A stretch of 64,000 bases of DNA from Azorhizobium oxalatiphilum (GTDB lineage: Bacteria > Pseudomonadota > Alphaproteobacteria > Rhizobiales > Xanthobacteraceae), in NCBI RefSeq assembly GCF_014635325.1, contig NZ_BMCT01000008.1, positions 248,001 through 312,000 on the forward strand. Direction: 5' to 3'. The notes beneath the pieces were generated by a model, which saw only the letters and a list, made by a program, of their open reading frames with translations, was not told where the DNA came from and did not search any database. Positions 1 to 8,287 of this stretch are shown one piece after another (the stretch's first letter is position 1; the number at the start of each line of letters is the position of its first letter). A program made the position numbers and the translations under genes.

Positions 1-1092
1 GTGCCGCTGTTCGTGTTCCTCGGCATGCTGATCGAGATGACGGGCATGGCGAAGGCCATGGTGCAGTTCCTCGCCAGCCTGCTCGGCCATGTGAAGGGCG
101 GCCTGCATTACGTGCTGGTCGGCGCCATGTATCTCGTCTCCGGCATCTCAGGTGCCAAGGCGGCGGACATGGCGGCGGTGGCCCCGGTGCTGTTTCCCGA
201 AATGAAGCAGCGCGGCGCCAAGGAGGGCGACCTCGTGGCCCTGCTTTCCGCCACCGGCGCGCAGACCGAGACCATCCCGCCCAGCCTCGTGCTCATCACC
301 ATCGGTTCGGTGACGGGCGTGTCCATCTCCGCTCTGTTCACCGGCGGCCTGCTGCCGGGCGTGGTGCTGGCCTTCACGCTGTGCATGGTGGTCTGGTGGC
401 GCTATCGCGGCGAGGACATGAGCCATGTGAAGAAGGCGTCGGGCAGCGAAATCCTGCGCACCTTCGTCATTGCCTTCCCGGCCATCGCGCTGCCGTTCGT
501 CATCCGTGCGGCGGTGATCGAGGGCGTGGCGACGGCCACCGAAGTCTCCACCATCGGCATCGCCTATGCGGTGGCGGCGGGCATCCTCATCTACCGCAAG
601 TTCGACGTGAAGCGCATCGGGCCGATGCTGGTGGACACCGCCTGCCTGTCGGGCGCGATCCTGCTCATCATCGGCACCGCGACGGGCATGGCCTGGGGCC
701 TCACCCAGTCCGGCTTCTCGCGTGAACTGGCGCTCTGGATGACCGGCCTGCCGGGCGGCGCCATGACCTTCATGGCGGTGTCCATCGTGGCCTTCATCGT
801 TCTGGGCAGCGTGCTGGAGGGTATCCCCGCCATCGTGCTGTTCGGGCCGCTGCTGTTCCCCATCGCCAAGGCCGTGGGCATCCACGAGGTGCACTATGCG
901 ATGGTGGTCATCCTCGCCATGGGCATCGGCCTGTTCGCCCCGCCCTTCGGCGTGGGCTACTACGCCGCCTGCGCCATCGGCCGGGTGGATCCGGTGGTGG
1001 GCATGAAGCCGATCGTGGGCTACCTGATCGCCCTGTTCATCGGCCTCGTGGTGGTGGCGCTGGTGCCGTGGTTCTCCATCGGCTTCCTGTGA
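1..1092 (+). CDS. TRAP transporter large permease (DctM type), 5' end missing
   Basis: Integral membrane subunit of a tripartite ATP-independent periplasmic transporter, which imports small organic anions using an ion gradient. The frame is open from base 1, so the N-terminus lies outside the window. The 363 visible residues are somewhat shorter than the usual DctM length of about 425. They are almost entirely hydrophobic helices with the DctM-type stretches SGAKAADMAAVAPVLFPEM and GAQTETIPPSLVLI in the first third and a glycine-rich PPFGVGYYAACAIGR segment near the end. The small permease and binding protein would lie to the left. Substrate cannot be told from this subunit. A strong terminator follows. 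Confidence 0.9.
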   Translation: MPLFVFLGMLIEMTGMAKAMVQFLASLLGHVKGGLHYVLVGAMYLVSGISGAKAADMAAVAPVLFPEMKQRGAKEGDLVALLSATGAQTETIPPSLVLITIGSVTGVSISALFTGGLLPGVVLAFTLCMVVWWRYRGEDMSHVKKASGSEILRTFVIAFPAIALPFVIRAAVIEGVATATEVSTIGIAYAVAAGILIYRKFDVKRIGPMLVDTACLSGAILLIIGTATGMAWGLTQSGFSRELALWMTGLPGGAMTFMAVSIVAFIVLGSVLEGIPAIVLFGPLLFPIAKAVGIHEVHYAMVVILAMGIGLFAPPFGVGYYAACAIGRVDPVVGMKPIVGYLIALFIGLVVVALVPWFSIGFL

Positions 1093-1118
1093 TCGCCTGA
1101 CAGGCTTTTACGCATACG

Positions 1119-1158
1119 CGACGGGCGCCCCGGATCTCCGGCGGCGCCCGTCGTTTTT
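1119..1158 (+). terminator. Rho-independent terminator after the TRAP permease
   Basis: An 11-bp perfect GC-rich stem (1119-1129 with 1143-1153) is followed directly by TTTTT. It ends transcription from the TRAP permease. The neighbouring gene at 1203 converges on it. Confidence 0.85.
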
Positions 1159-1202
1159 GGAGCAAGGGGCGCGCTGGGGGAGGGCCCTCTCCGCGCGAGC
1201 CC

Positions 1203-2327
1203 TCAGAACAGCCGCCCCGCCAGCGCCGCGCCCACAATAGCGGCGGAGAACAGCGCGCCGTCATGCAACGCCAGCGCAAGGCGACCGGGCCTGGCGGTCT
1301 GATGCAGCCAGCCCGTGGCGCCAATGGTGGCGATGGACCAGCCCGCGCCCACCAGCATGAGTGCGGCGGCCAGAAAACGCGGATCGGTGGAGAATTGCAG
1401 CGGGATCGCCGCCAGCACCAGCGCCAGTCCACCGAACGCCATCAGGCGCGCCGGCAGGCGGCGACCCAGCAAGGCGAGCGGGGCCGCCGGCCCGTACATG
1501 GCCGCCACGTGCAGCGCGATGAAGCCGAACAGCGCGCCCTCGCCGATGCCGCAATCCATCAGCGCCAGCGGTGCTCCGGCCATGACGAGGCTCATGCCGC
1601 CCCAGGCCAGCATGGCAACGAGCGTCGGGCCGAGAATGGCGGTGAGCGGCCCGGCATCGCCGGTCTGTGTCCACGGGCGGGCATCGGGCGCGAGGCGCAC
1701 GGCCACCGCCAGCGAGGCGGTGTGGGCGAGCGCCGCCAGCACCGCCGAGCCCACCAGAAAGGCGGGCGCGAAGAAGGTCTCGGCAAGGCCGGCGAGAGAA
1801 GGCCCGGCCACTGCCGCGAACAGGCCGCCCGCCATCACACCCGCAGCTGCGGCAGCAGGGCGGCCGGCGGAGGCGGCAGCCTCGTGGCGATAGAAGAAGG
1901 AGAAGCCCTGCGCCATGCCCAGCCACAGCGCGCCGAGGCAGGCGAAGGCGAACTGGCGCTGAAGAATGCCGAAGGCGAGGATGGCCCCGCCCGCGATGCC
2001 CAGCGAGGCGCCGAGCGCGAAGCCGGTGCGCCGCCCGAAGGCATCGCCGAGGAAGGAGGCCGGGAAGGAGGCGAGCGCCGCCCCCAGCATCAGCGCGGCA
2101 AACGGCAGGGTGGCAAGATCGGGCCGGGGCGCCAGCTGGGCGCCCGCCAGCGGCAGGATGCCGGAGGCCAGCGTCTGCGCCAGCACGCCGAAGGCAAAGC
2201 CGAGCGCCAGCGGCCACGGGCGGGGCCGTGTCCAGCGATTGTCATTGGCGGGGACGTCGAATTCGGGATCGCAGATGCAGGCCAGCATGCCCGCGCGCGG
2301 TGCACCCGCCGGGGCAAGGCGGCTCAT
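1203..2327 (-). CDS. ccoA: CcoA-like MFS transporter, probable copper importer for cbb3 oxidase
   Basis: A 374-residue major facilitator protein with about 12 hydrophobic segments, the last gene of the cco/fix cluster. Its ATG overlaps the ccoS stop (ATGA), so the two are translationally coupled. Two motifs stand out: M245-SLV-M249 and H273-VAA-M277. In Rhodobacter capsulatus CcoA, an MFS copper importer needed for cbb3 oxidase, the essential motifs are MxxxM and HxxxM with the same 28-residue offset between them (from memory). The N-terminus carries an extra CICDP segment with two cysteines before the first helix. Family membership is well supported. The CcoA assignment rests on the motifs and the operon position, and the substrate is inferred. 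Confidence 0.78.
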   Translation of the reverse strand: MSRLAPAGAPRAGMLACICDPEFDVPANDNRWTRPRPWPLALGFAFGVLAQTLASGILPLAGAQLAPRPDLATLPFAALMLGAALASFPASFLGDAFGRRTGFALGASLGIAGGAILAFGILQRQFAFACLGALWLGMAQGFSFFYRHEAAASAGRPAAAAAGVMAGGLFAAVAGPSLAGLAETFFAPAFLVGSAVLAALAHTASLAVAVRLAPDARPWTQTGDAGPLTAILGPTLVAMLAWGGMSLVMAGAPLALMDCGIGEGALFGFIALHVAAMYGPAAPLALLGRRLPARLMAFGGLALVLAAIPLQFSTDPRFLAAALMLVGAGWSIATIGATGWLHQTARPGRLALALHDGALFSAAIVGAALAGRLF

Positions 2328-2473
2328 CTCCTCACGTCCTCGTCCGACAGGATGCGCACGGCGGCCCCGTCCAGATCCTCATACTGGCCGGACCTGAGGC
2401 TCCAGAGGAAGCCGCCAAGGCCAAGGAGGCCGAGCCCGAGGGCGGCGGGAACGAGATAGAGCAGAACGGTCAT
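2324..2473 (-). CDS. ccoS: cbb3 oxidase assembly protein CcoS/FixS
   Basis: A 49-residue protein beginning MTVLLYLVPAALGLGLLGLG, with one N-terminal membrane helix followed by the typical FLWSLRSGQYEDLDGAAVRIL segment and a short acidic tail. CcoS is needed for insertion of heme and copper cofactors into CcoN. Its ATG overlaps the ccoI stop (ATGA) and its stop overlaps the start of the following MFS gene in the same way, so ccoI-ccoS-MFS form one coupled translational unit. Confidence 0.93.
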   Translation of the reverse strand: MTVLLYLVPAALGLGLLGLGGFLWSLRSGQYEDLDGAAVRILSDEDVRR

Positions 2474-4689
2474 GCATGGGCCTCCACACTGGCGGCGGGC
2501 GCGGTGTCTTCGGCCGGCGCGCGGTCCTCGCGGCCCGGCCGGGCGGCCCGCATGGCGTTGAGCGTGACGATAATGGACGAGCCGGACATGGCAAGCGCGG
2601 CGACCAGCGGCGTGACATATCCGGAGATGGCCAGCGGCACGGCGATGAAATTGTAGAGCACGGCGATGCCGAGATTCTGGCGCATGAGGCGGGCCGCCAC
2701 CCGCGCGCCGTCGACGGCGATGCGCACCGGGGCGAGACGCTGGCCGATGAAGACCGCATCCGCCTGCGCCTGCGTGACCGCCACACCCGAGGCGGGCGAG
2801 AGCGAGACGTTGGCGGCGGCAAGAGCGGGCGCGTCATTGAGCCCGTCGCCTACCATCAGCACCTTGTGCCCGGCCGCCTTCAGGCGCTCCAGCTCGGCGA
2901 TCTTGTCGGCGGGGCGCATGGTGGCGGAGTAATGAGAGATGCCGAGCGCGGAGGCCACCGCTTCCACCGGGCCATAGCGATCACCGGAGAGGATGCGCAC
3001 ATCGAGCCCGCGTGCCTTGAGCGCCTCCACCACCTGGGCGGCATCGGCCCTGAGCGCCTGCTCAAGGCCGATCACCAGCACCCGCGCGCCATGGCGCACG
3101 GCGATGGGGGTGGCGGTGGGCGGCAGATCGGCGGGCAGCGTGGTCTCGCAGAAGGCGAGGCTGCCGAGGCGCAGCTCCGCCCCGTCCAGCGTGGTGCGCA
3201 CGCCCGCGCCTGCCACTTCCTCGACCGTCTCGAAGGCCGGTCCCTCCGCATGGCGGGCCAGCGCCGCCGCAAGCGGATGGCGGCTCGACTGGGCGAGCCG
3301 GGCGGCCAGCCCCACGAGGTCCGCATCGGCCCCGGCGGGCAGGCGCAAAGCCGGCTCGGGCAAGGTGAGGGTGCCGGTCTTGTCGAACACCACGGTATCG
3401 ACGCCGGCAAGGCGCTCCAGCATGTCGCCGGCATTCACCAGCAGGCCGGCCCGGAACAGGCGGCCGGTGGCGACCACCTGCACGGCGGGCACGGCCAGCG
3501 CCAGCGCGCAGGGGCAGGTGATGATGAGCACGGCCACCGCGATCATCACCGAGCCGTGCAGGCCGAGGCCGTAGATGAGCCAGCCGATCATGGAGAGCAG
3601 CGCGGTGGCATGCACCACGGGGGCATAGAGCCGGGCCACCCGGTCGGCGAGGCGCACATAGCCGGCGCGCTGGGTGAGCGCCCCATCCAGCAGGCGCTGC
3701 ACGTCGTCGATGAGCGTGCCCTCGCCGCCGGCGGTGACGCGCACGGTGAGCGTGCCGGCGCCGTTGAGGCTGCCGGCATAGACCGCATCCCCGGTCTTCA
3801 CGGCGCGGGGCAGGGTCTCGCCGGTGATCAGCGCCTCATCGAGGCTGGACAGGCCGCCATCCACCACGCCGTCCGCGCCGAGGCGCTCGCCGGCCGCCAC
3901 CAGAATGCGGTCGCCGGTCTTCAGCGCCTGCACGGGCACGAAGACCGGGGTGCCATCGGCCTCGATGCGCTGGGCCATCTCGCCGCGCAGGGCCGCCAGA
4001 TTGCCGGCCACGGCGCGGGTGCGGCGGCGGGCCTCGTGGTCGAGATAGCGGCCGGCCAGAAGGAAGAACAGCAGCATGATGGCGCTGTCGAAATAAGCGT
4101 GCTCCTGATGGAGAACGGTCTCCATCACCGACATGCCGAGCGCCAGCAGCACGCCGAGCGAGATCGGCACGTCCATGTTGAGCGAGCGGGTGCGCAGCGC
4201 TCTGAGCGCGCTGCGGAAGAAGGGCTGGCCCGCATAGGCGCCGCATGGCAGCGCGATGAGCGCGGAGATCCAGTGGAAGAGGTCGCGCGTCTCGGGGGTG
4301 ATGTCGGTGACGTTGCCGGCCCAGACCGAGACCGAGAGCAGCATGATGTTCATCATGCCGAAGCCGGCGACGCCAAGGCAGCGCAGCAGCCACTGGGCGT
4401 GGCGGGCCTCCAACTCCTCGGCCCGGCCGGCGAAGGGGTGGGCGCGATAGCCCATGTCCTCCAGCCGGCGCACCAACTCGTCGGGGGCACCCTCGCCGTT
4501 CCATTCCACGGTGAGGCGGTGGGTGGAATAATTGAGGCGGGCCTTCACCACGCCGGGCAAGGTGAGCACGCCATTCTCGATGTCGGAGATACAGGCGGCG
4601 CTGTCGATGCCGTCCACGGCGAGGCTCATGCGGGCGGTGCCGTCCGCTTCGCGGGCCATGAAGATGGAATAGTCGATCGCCTGAGACAT
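2470..4689 (-). CDS. ccoI: Copper-exporting P1B-type ATPase CcoI/FixI
   Basis: A 739-residue heavy-metal P-type ATPase that supplies copper for assembly of the cbb3 oxidase CuB site. Visible in order: an HMA-like domain (about residues 20-85), membrane helices, the TGE actuator motif in ITGETLP, the metal-binding C392-P-C394 membrane motif, the phosphorylated D436 in DKTGT, and the hinge motif GDGLNDAPAL near residue 615. The HMA domain normally has a CxxC metal site; here the first cysteine is Ser30 (S-A-A-C33). The gene is separated from ccoH by 215 bp containing a large hairpin, unlike the tight spacing seen further down the operon. The start is the ATG at 4689. Confidence 0.93.
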   Translation of the reverse strand: MSQAIDYSIFMAREADGTARMSLAVDGIDSAACISDIENGVLTLPGVVKARLNYSTHRLTVEWNGEGAPDELVRRLEDMGYRAHPFAGRAEELEARHAQWLLRCLGVAGFGMMNIMLLSVSVWAGNVTDITPETRDLFHWISALIALPCGAYAGQPFFRSALRALRTRSLNMDVPISLGVLLALGMSVMETVLHQEHAYFDSAIMLLFFLLAGRYLDHEARRRTRAVAGNLAALRGEMAQRIEADGTPVFVPVQALKTGDRILVAAGERLGADGVVDGGLSSLDEALITGETLPRAVKTGDAVYAGSLNGAGTLTVRVTAGGEGTLIDDVQRLLDGALTQRAGYVRLADRVARLYAPVVHATALLSMIGWLIYGLGLHGSVMIAVAVLIITCPCALALAVPAVQVVATGRLFRAGLLVNAGDMLERLAGVDTVVFDKTGTLTLPEPALRLPAGADADLVGLAARLAQSSRHPLAAALARHAEGPAFETVEEVAGAGVRTTLDGAELRLGSLAFCETTLPADLPPTATPIAVRHGARVLVIGLEQALRADAAQVVEALKARGLDVRILSGDRYGPVEAVASALGISHYSATMRPADKIAELERLKAAGHKVLMVGDGLNDAPALAAANVSLSPASGVAVTQAQADAVFIGQRLAPVRIAVDGARVAARLMRQNLGIAVLYNFIAVPLAISGYVTPLVAALAMSGSSIIVTLNAMRAARPGREDRAPAEDTAPAASVEAHA

Positions 4690-4819
4690 GGTATGCGCCC
4701 TGCCTGGAGCCGGCTATCCGGCCATGCGTGGCGGCACTCGCGTCCCGAGATATGGAGCCACCCAGGGGGATGGCTTTTCCATAGGGTTGACCCGGGGCGG
4801 AGGGCCTGCCCGAAAATGT

Positions 4820-4856
4820 GCCGGCCGAAGCGGTCCGCCCGACCGCCTCGGCCGGC
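4820..4856 (-). terminator. Strong hairpin between ccoH and ccoI
   Basis: Arms 4820-4835 and 4841-4856 pair over 16 bp with one mismatch around a 5-nt loop. On the minus (coding) strand it is followed by a short T-rich stretch. It could act as a partial terminator or mRNA-stabilising stem within the ccoGHIS region; which of these is not settled by sequence. Confidence 0.5.
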
Positions 4857-4904
4857 GCTGCGTTCGCCTGATGAACCCAGTTCCCCCCAGAGAACGAGTT
4901 CGGC

Positions 4905-5435
4905 TTAGCGCAGCTGCACTCTGTTCTTGGACCGGAACAGGCGACCCTCGCCTTGAGCCAGATCAACGATCAGCTCCCATTGGCCGCGATGGACGCCGGC
5001 CGTGCCCTGATAGCGCCCGCCGCCCAGATCCGTGAGCGGCACCGTGACGTCCTGACGCGCATCGGCGGGATGGGCGAAGCGGGCATCCACCGCATAGCCC
5101 GCCAGCGGCTTGCCGGCGGCATCGCGGGCCTCGATGACGAGCAGGCGGGTGCCGTCGGGGCGGTCCGAGACGTCGAGGATCACGCGCCACTGGCGCGCAT
5201 TCTGGGTGGCGGCGGCATCTTCCTCGGCCTTGAAGGCGAGGCCGGCCTTGTAGGAGCTTTCCGTCTCCACGCCGCCGAAGGTGGCGACGGCATAATGGGC
5301 CATCACCACATTGACCGCGATGATGAGGCCGAAGAAGCCGAGCAGGGCGGCCAGCACGTGCCAGCCGGTGAGCTGGCCGGGAACGCGGCCGGGGCGACCT
5401 CCCTTGGGGGCGGGGCGGGATTGGACCATGGTCAT
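4905..5435 (-). CDS. ccoH: cbb3 oxidase assembly protein CcoH/FixH
   Basis: A 176-residue membrane-anchored protein. A basic cytoplasmic N-terminus leads into one transmembrane helix (about residues 23-47, LTGWHVLAALLGFFGLIIAV), followed by a periplasmic beta-rich FixH domain containing the family segment ESSYKAGLAFKAE. It helps assemble and stabilise the cbb3 complex, interacting with CcoN. A good ribosome site (AAGGAG) lies 7 nt before the ATG. It lies between ccoG and ccoI as in the standard fixGHIS order. Confidence 0.93.
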   Translation of the reverse strand: MTMVQSRPAPKGGRPGRVPGQLTGWHVLAALLGFFGLIIAVNVVMAHYAVATFGGVETESSYKAGLAFKAEEDAAATQNARQWRVILDVSDRPDGTRLLVIEARDAAGKPLAGYAVDARFAHPADARQDVTVPLTDLGGGRYQGTAGVHRGQWELIVDLAQGEGRLFRSKNRVQLR

Positions 5436-5447
5436 TGGGGGCTCCTT

Positions 5448-5493
5448 GGAGCACGTCCGGTTTTGATTGCTCTAAAACCGGAACACGTTCTCC
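5448..5493. repeat. Dispersed palindromic element, copy A
   Basis: An inverted repeat whose core arms CCGGTTTT (5457-5464) and AAAACCGG (5474-5481) are perfect, flanked by imperfect outer arms (GGAGCACGT and ACGTTCTCC). Read on the minus strand it shares AGAGCAATCAA..CCGG..GCTC with elements at 22638-22689 and 42178-42218. It lies between ccoG and ccoH. Confidence 0.65.
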
Positions 5494-5509
5494 ATTAAGG
5501 TGTTGGATT

Positions 5510-5538
5510 GCTTCAGCGTTTCCAGGAAATACTGAAGC
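5510..5538 (-). repeat. Hairpin immediately downstream of ccoG
   Basis: GCTTCAG (5510-5516) pairs with CTGAAGC (5532-5538), and inside it TTTCC pairs with GGAAA, giving an interrupted 12-bp stem just after the ccoG stop. There is no T tract, so mRNA 3'-end stabilisation is as likely as termination. Confidence 0.5.
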
Positions 5539-5541
5539 ACT

Positions 5542-7026
5542 CTAGGGGCCGATGAAGTTGTCGGTGACGGATGCAGTGGTGCCGTCCGCCAGATCGCGGA
5601 TGCGGAAGGTGACGGGCACGGAGGCGCCGGGCGGCAGCTTGCCGGCATGGGTCAGGAACACGCGGGCCTCCAGCGTCTGGTCCGGCCCCACCGCGAGCAC
5701 CTCGCCCTCGGGGCCGGGCTCGGTGCCGACCACGGAGAGGCGGGTGTTCGGCAGGCCGTCCACCGTGAGCACGAAGCGGCGCGGCTCCAGCTTCTTGTTG
5801 ATCAGCCGCAGCGTATAGGCATTGCGCAGCGTGCCGTCGGAGAGGCGCACATAGACCGGGTTGCGGTCATGGATGGCGGACAGCCCCTCGGTGCTGCGGC
5901 CGGCGAGCGTGCCGATCATGATGCCGCCCACCAGCAGGATGAGCGCGGTGTAGAGCACGGTGCGGGCGCGCACGATGCGCCGCACCGGCTGCTTGCCGGC
6001 GGCCCGCGCCTCCATATTGGCTTCGGACTCATAGGTGATCAGGCCGCGCGGGCGGTTGATCTTGTCCATGACGTTGTTGCAGGCGTCGATGCACAGGCCG
6101 CACTGGATGCAGTCCAGCTGCATGCCCTTGCGGATGTCCACGCCCGTGGGGCAGGTGTTGACGCACAGATTGCAGTCGATGCAGTCGCCCGCCGGCTGGC
6201 CGGCGGCGCGGGCCAGCGCCGCCTTCTTCACCGATCCGCGCGGCTCGCCCCGATCGTAGAGATAGGTGACGTTGAGCGCATATTCATCGGTGAGCGCGGC
6301 CTGGATGCGCGGCCACGGGCACATGTAGGTGCACACCTGCTCGCGCATATGGCCGGCGAGCGTATAGGTGGTGAAGGTCAGCACCGCGATGGAGCCATAG
6401 GCGACAGTGGAGCCCTGGAAGGTGGCCAGTTCCTTCACCAGGGTGGGGGCATCGGCGAAATAGAGCACCCAGGCGCCGCCGGTCCACCACGCGATCAGCA
6501 GCCAGATGGCGTGCTTGAGCGTCTTCTTGGCCACCTTTTCCATGGTCCAGGGGCCGGCGTCGGACATCATGTGCTCGCGCCGGTCGCCTTCGACCATACG
6601 CTCGATCTTCAGGAACAGGTCGGTCCACACCGTCTGCGGGCAGAGATAGCCGCACCAGACGCGGCCGGCGACCGCATTCATGAGGAACAGGACCAGTGAG
6701 GCGAGGATCAGCAGGCCGGCGAGATAATAGAATTCCTGCGGCCAGATCTCGATGAAGAAGAAATAGAAGCGCCGCGCGGGGAAATCGATCAGCACCGCCT
6801 GACCGGGTGCATCCGGCCCGCGATCCCAGCGCACGAAGGGCAGGAAGTAATAGATGCCCAGCGTGACGAGCAGCAGCACCCACTTGATGTTGCGCAGGCG
6901 GCCGCGCACGCTCTGCGGATAGATGGCGCGGCGGGCGGCGTAAAGCTCGTCCTCTGCAACGGCAACGGTTTCGCCCTTGCGGGGCAGGCGCGGCTTGAGG
7001 GCCGCAGGATTGACGGGGGCGGTCAT
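5542..7026 (-). CDS. ccoG: Cytochrome oxidase assembly ferredoxin-like protein CcoG/FixG
   Basis: A 494-residue membrane iron-sulfur protein. It has N-terminal helices, a CGYLCPQTVW segment after the second helix, two [4Fe-4S] motifs (CIDCNLCVNTCP and CIQCGLCIDAC), a further transmembrane helix and a C-terminal immunoglobulin-like FixG domain. CcoG is thought to act as a copper reductase during cbb3 assembly. I place the start at the ATG at 7026 rather than 7032 because the GAAGG ribosome site is 7 nt from the former and 1 nt from the latter. It follows ccoP after 221 bp, in which I see no FNR-type box. Confidence 0.94.
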   Translation of the reverse strand: MTAPVNPAALKPRLPRKGETVAVAEDELYAARRAIYPQSVRGRLRNIKWVLLLVTLGIYYFLPFVRWDRGPDAPGQAVLIDFPARRFYFFFIEIWPQEFYYLAGLLILASLVLFLMNAVAGRVWCGYLCPQTVWTDLFLKIERMVEGDRREHMMSDAGPWTMEKVAKKTLKHAIWLLIAWWTGGAWVLYFADAPTLVKELATFQGSTVAYGSIAVLTFTTYTLAGHMREQVCTYMCPWPRIQAALTDEYALNVTYLYDRGEPRGSVKKAALARAAGQPAGDCIDCNLCVNTCPTGVDIRKGMQLDCIQCGLCIDACNNVMDKINRPRGLITYESEANMEARAAGKQPVRRIVRARTVLYTALILLVGGIMIGTLAGRSTEGLSAIHDRNPVYVRLSDGTLRNAYTLRLINKKLEPRRFVLTVDGLPNTRLSVVGTEPGPEGEVLAVGPDQTLEARVFLTHAGKLPPGASVPVTFRIRDLADGTTASVTDNFIGP

Positions 7027-7247
7027 TGGCATGCCTTCGGCCCGACCTTATGCGGGCGCAGACGGGGGATGCGACATGCGCCGTCCTCCGGAACGTATAA
7101 GGACACCGGCAGGCCGTGGGGCGACCGCCGGTGCCGGGAGACCGCATCCACCGGCGCGGGGTCGCCGTGTGGATGTCGGGCTCTGTCCTGTCCCGCGCCG
7201 GGGCCGCGCCGCGTCTTGCGAGGCGGGATGCGGCCCGGCGCCGGGCC

Positions 7248-8126
7248 TCACTGGCCGCCGCCCAGAGTGTGGACGTAGACGGTCAGCGCCTTGATGGTGG
7301 TGTCCGGCAGGCGACCCGACCAGGCCGGCATCACGCCGCCGCGGCCATTGGTGATCGTCTGCACGATGGTGGCCTTGTCGCCGCCATAGAGCCAGATGCC
7401 GGAGGTGAGGTTGCGGGCGCCCAGTTCCTGGTTGCCCTTGCCGTCCTCGCCATGGCAGGCGGAGCAGTTGGTGGCGAAAATCTCCGCCCCCTTCTTCACC
7501 GCCGGCGTGTCCTTCGGAACCGAACCCGAGAGGGAGAGCACATAGTCCGCCGTGTCGGAGATCTCGGCCTTGGTCAGCATGGGGCCGAACGGCATCATGT
7601 TGCCCTGGTGGCCGGCATCGTCGCCGGAGCGGGCGCCGTGGGTGATGGTGGCGCTGATCTGCTCCAGCGTGCCGCCCCAGATCCAGTCATCGTCATTGAG
7701 GTTGGGGTAGCCCTTGGCGCCGGCACCACCCGCCCCGTGACAGGGCGCGCAGTTGTCGGCGAAGGCCACCCGGCCCTCGGCGCGGGCGAGGCTGAGCAGT
7801 TCGGGGGTCTTCTCGATCTCCTCCAGCGGCACGCTGGCGAGCTTGGCCGAGGAGACCGCGCGCAGCTTCTGCAGCTCCGCGATCTGCTCCACGACGGCGG
7901 AGCGGGCATGCCAGCCGGTGAGGCCGTTGGTGTAATTGGAGACGAGCGGCCAGGCCGGATAGACCACCCAGTAGCCGATCGCCCAGAGGATGGTGGCGTA
8001 GAAGGTCCACAGCCACCAGCGCGGAAGCGGGGTGTTCAGTTCCTGGATGCCATCCCACTCATGACCGGTGGTGCCCGGCCCAGAGGACGGATCCACCGCG
8101 TTTGGGTTCTTGTGTGCGGTGCTCAC
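7248..8126 (-). CDS. ccoP: cbb3 cytochrome oxidase diheme subunit CcoP/FixP
   Basis: A 292-residue membrane-anchored diheme c-type cytochrome that passes electrons to CcoO and CcoN. One N-terminal helix (PRWWLWTFYATILWAIGYWV) is followed by two cytochrome c domains with heme motifs CAPCH and CSACH. The frame stays open upstream, but the GTG at 8126 is the convincing start: it has GGAGGA 6 nt away, lies 2 nt past the ccoQ stop, and gives the usual family length. Fourth gene of ccoNOQP. Confidence 0.95.
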   Translation of the reverse strand: MSTAHKNPNAVDPSSGPGTTGHEWDGIQELNTPLPRWWLWTFYATILWAIGYWVVYPAWPLVSNYTNGLTGWHARSAVVEQIAELQKLRAVSSAKLASVPLEEIEKTPELLSLARAEGRVAFADNCAPCHGAGGAGAKGYPNLNDDDWIWGGTLEQISATITHGARSGDDAGHQGNMMPFGPMLTKAEISDTADYVLSLSGSVPKDTPAVKKGAEIFATNCSACHGEDGKGNQELGARNLTSGIWLYGGDKATIVQTITNGRGGVMPAWSGRLPDTTIKALTVYVHTLGGGQ

Positions 8127-8128
8127 GA

Positions 8129-8284
8129 TCAATCCTCCTTCAGGGGAATCTGCGCGGCCGCATCGAAGCCCTTGCGCTTCGATGGCCAGTAGGCATAGGC
8201 GCACACGCACAGGAAGGCGCCGAAGAAATAGAGAAGGCCCCAGGTCTGCGCGAATCCTGCGAGCTGCATGTAGATCTCACGCAT
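8129..8284 (-). CDS. ccoQ: cbb3 cytochrome oxidase small subunit CcoQ/FixQ
   Basis: A 51-residue single-helix protein (starts MREIYMQLAGFAQTWGLLYF, then YAYWPSKRKGFDAAAQIPL). The tryptophan/proline step followed by a basic patch after the helix is typical of CcoQ, which stabilises the CcoNOP complex. It sits 3 nt after the ccoO stop, and its 3' end carries the ribosome site for ccoP. Confidence 0.93.
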   Translation of the reverse strand: MREIYMQLAGFAQTWGLLYFFGAFLCVCAYAYWPSKRKGFDAAAQIPLKED

Positions 8285-8287
8285 GGC

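Noticed and set aside
2476..4908. 810-codon plus-strand open frame opposite ccoI
   Set aside because: Mirror of the P-type ATPase coding region; no motif and His/Gly-rich composition typical of high-GC antisense frames.
7027..7247. Second FNR/FixK box before ccoG
   Set aside because: Searched both strands for TTGAY-N4-RTCAA and found no acceptable match.
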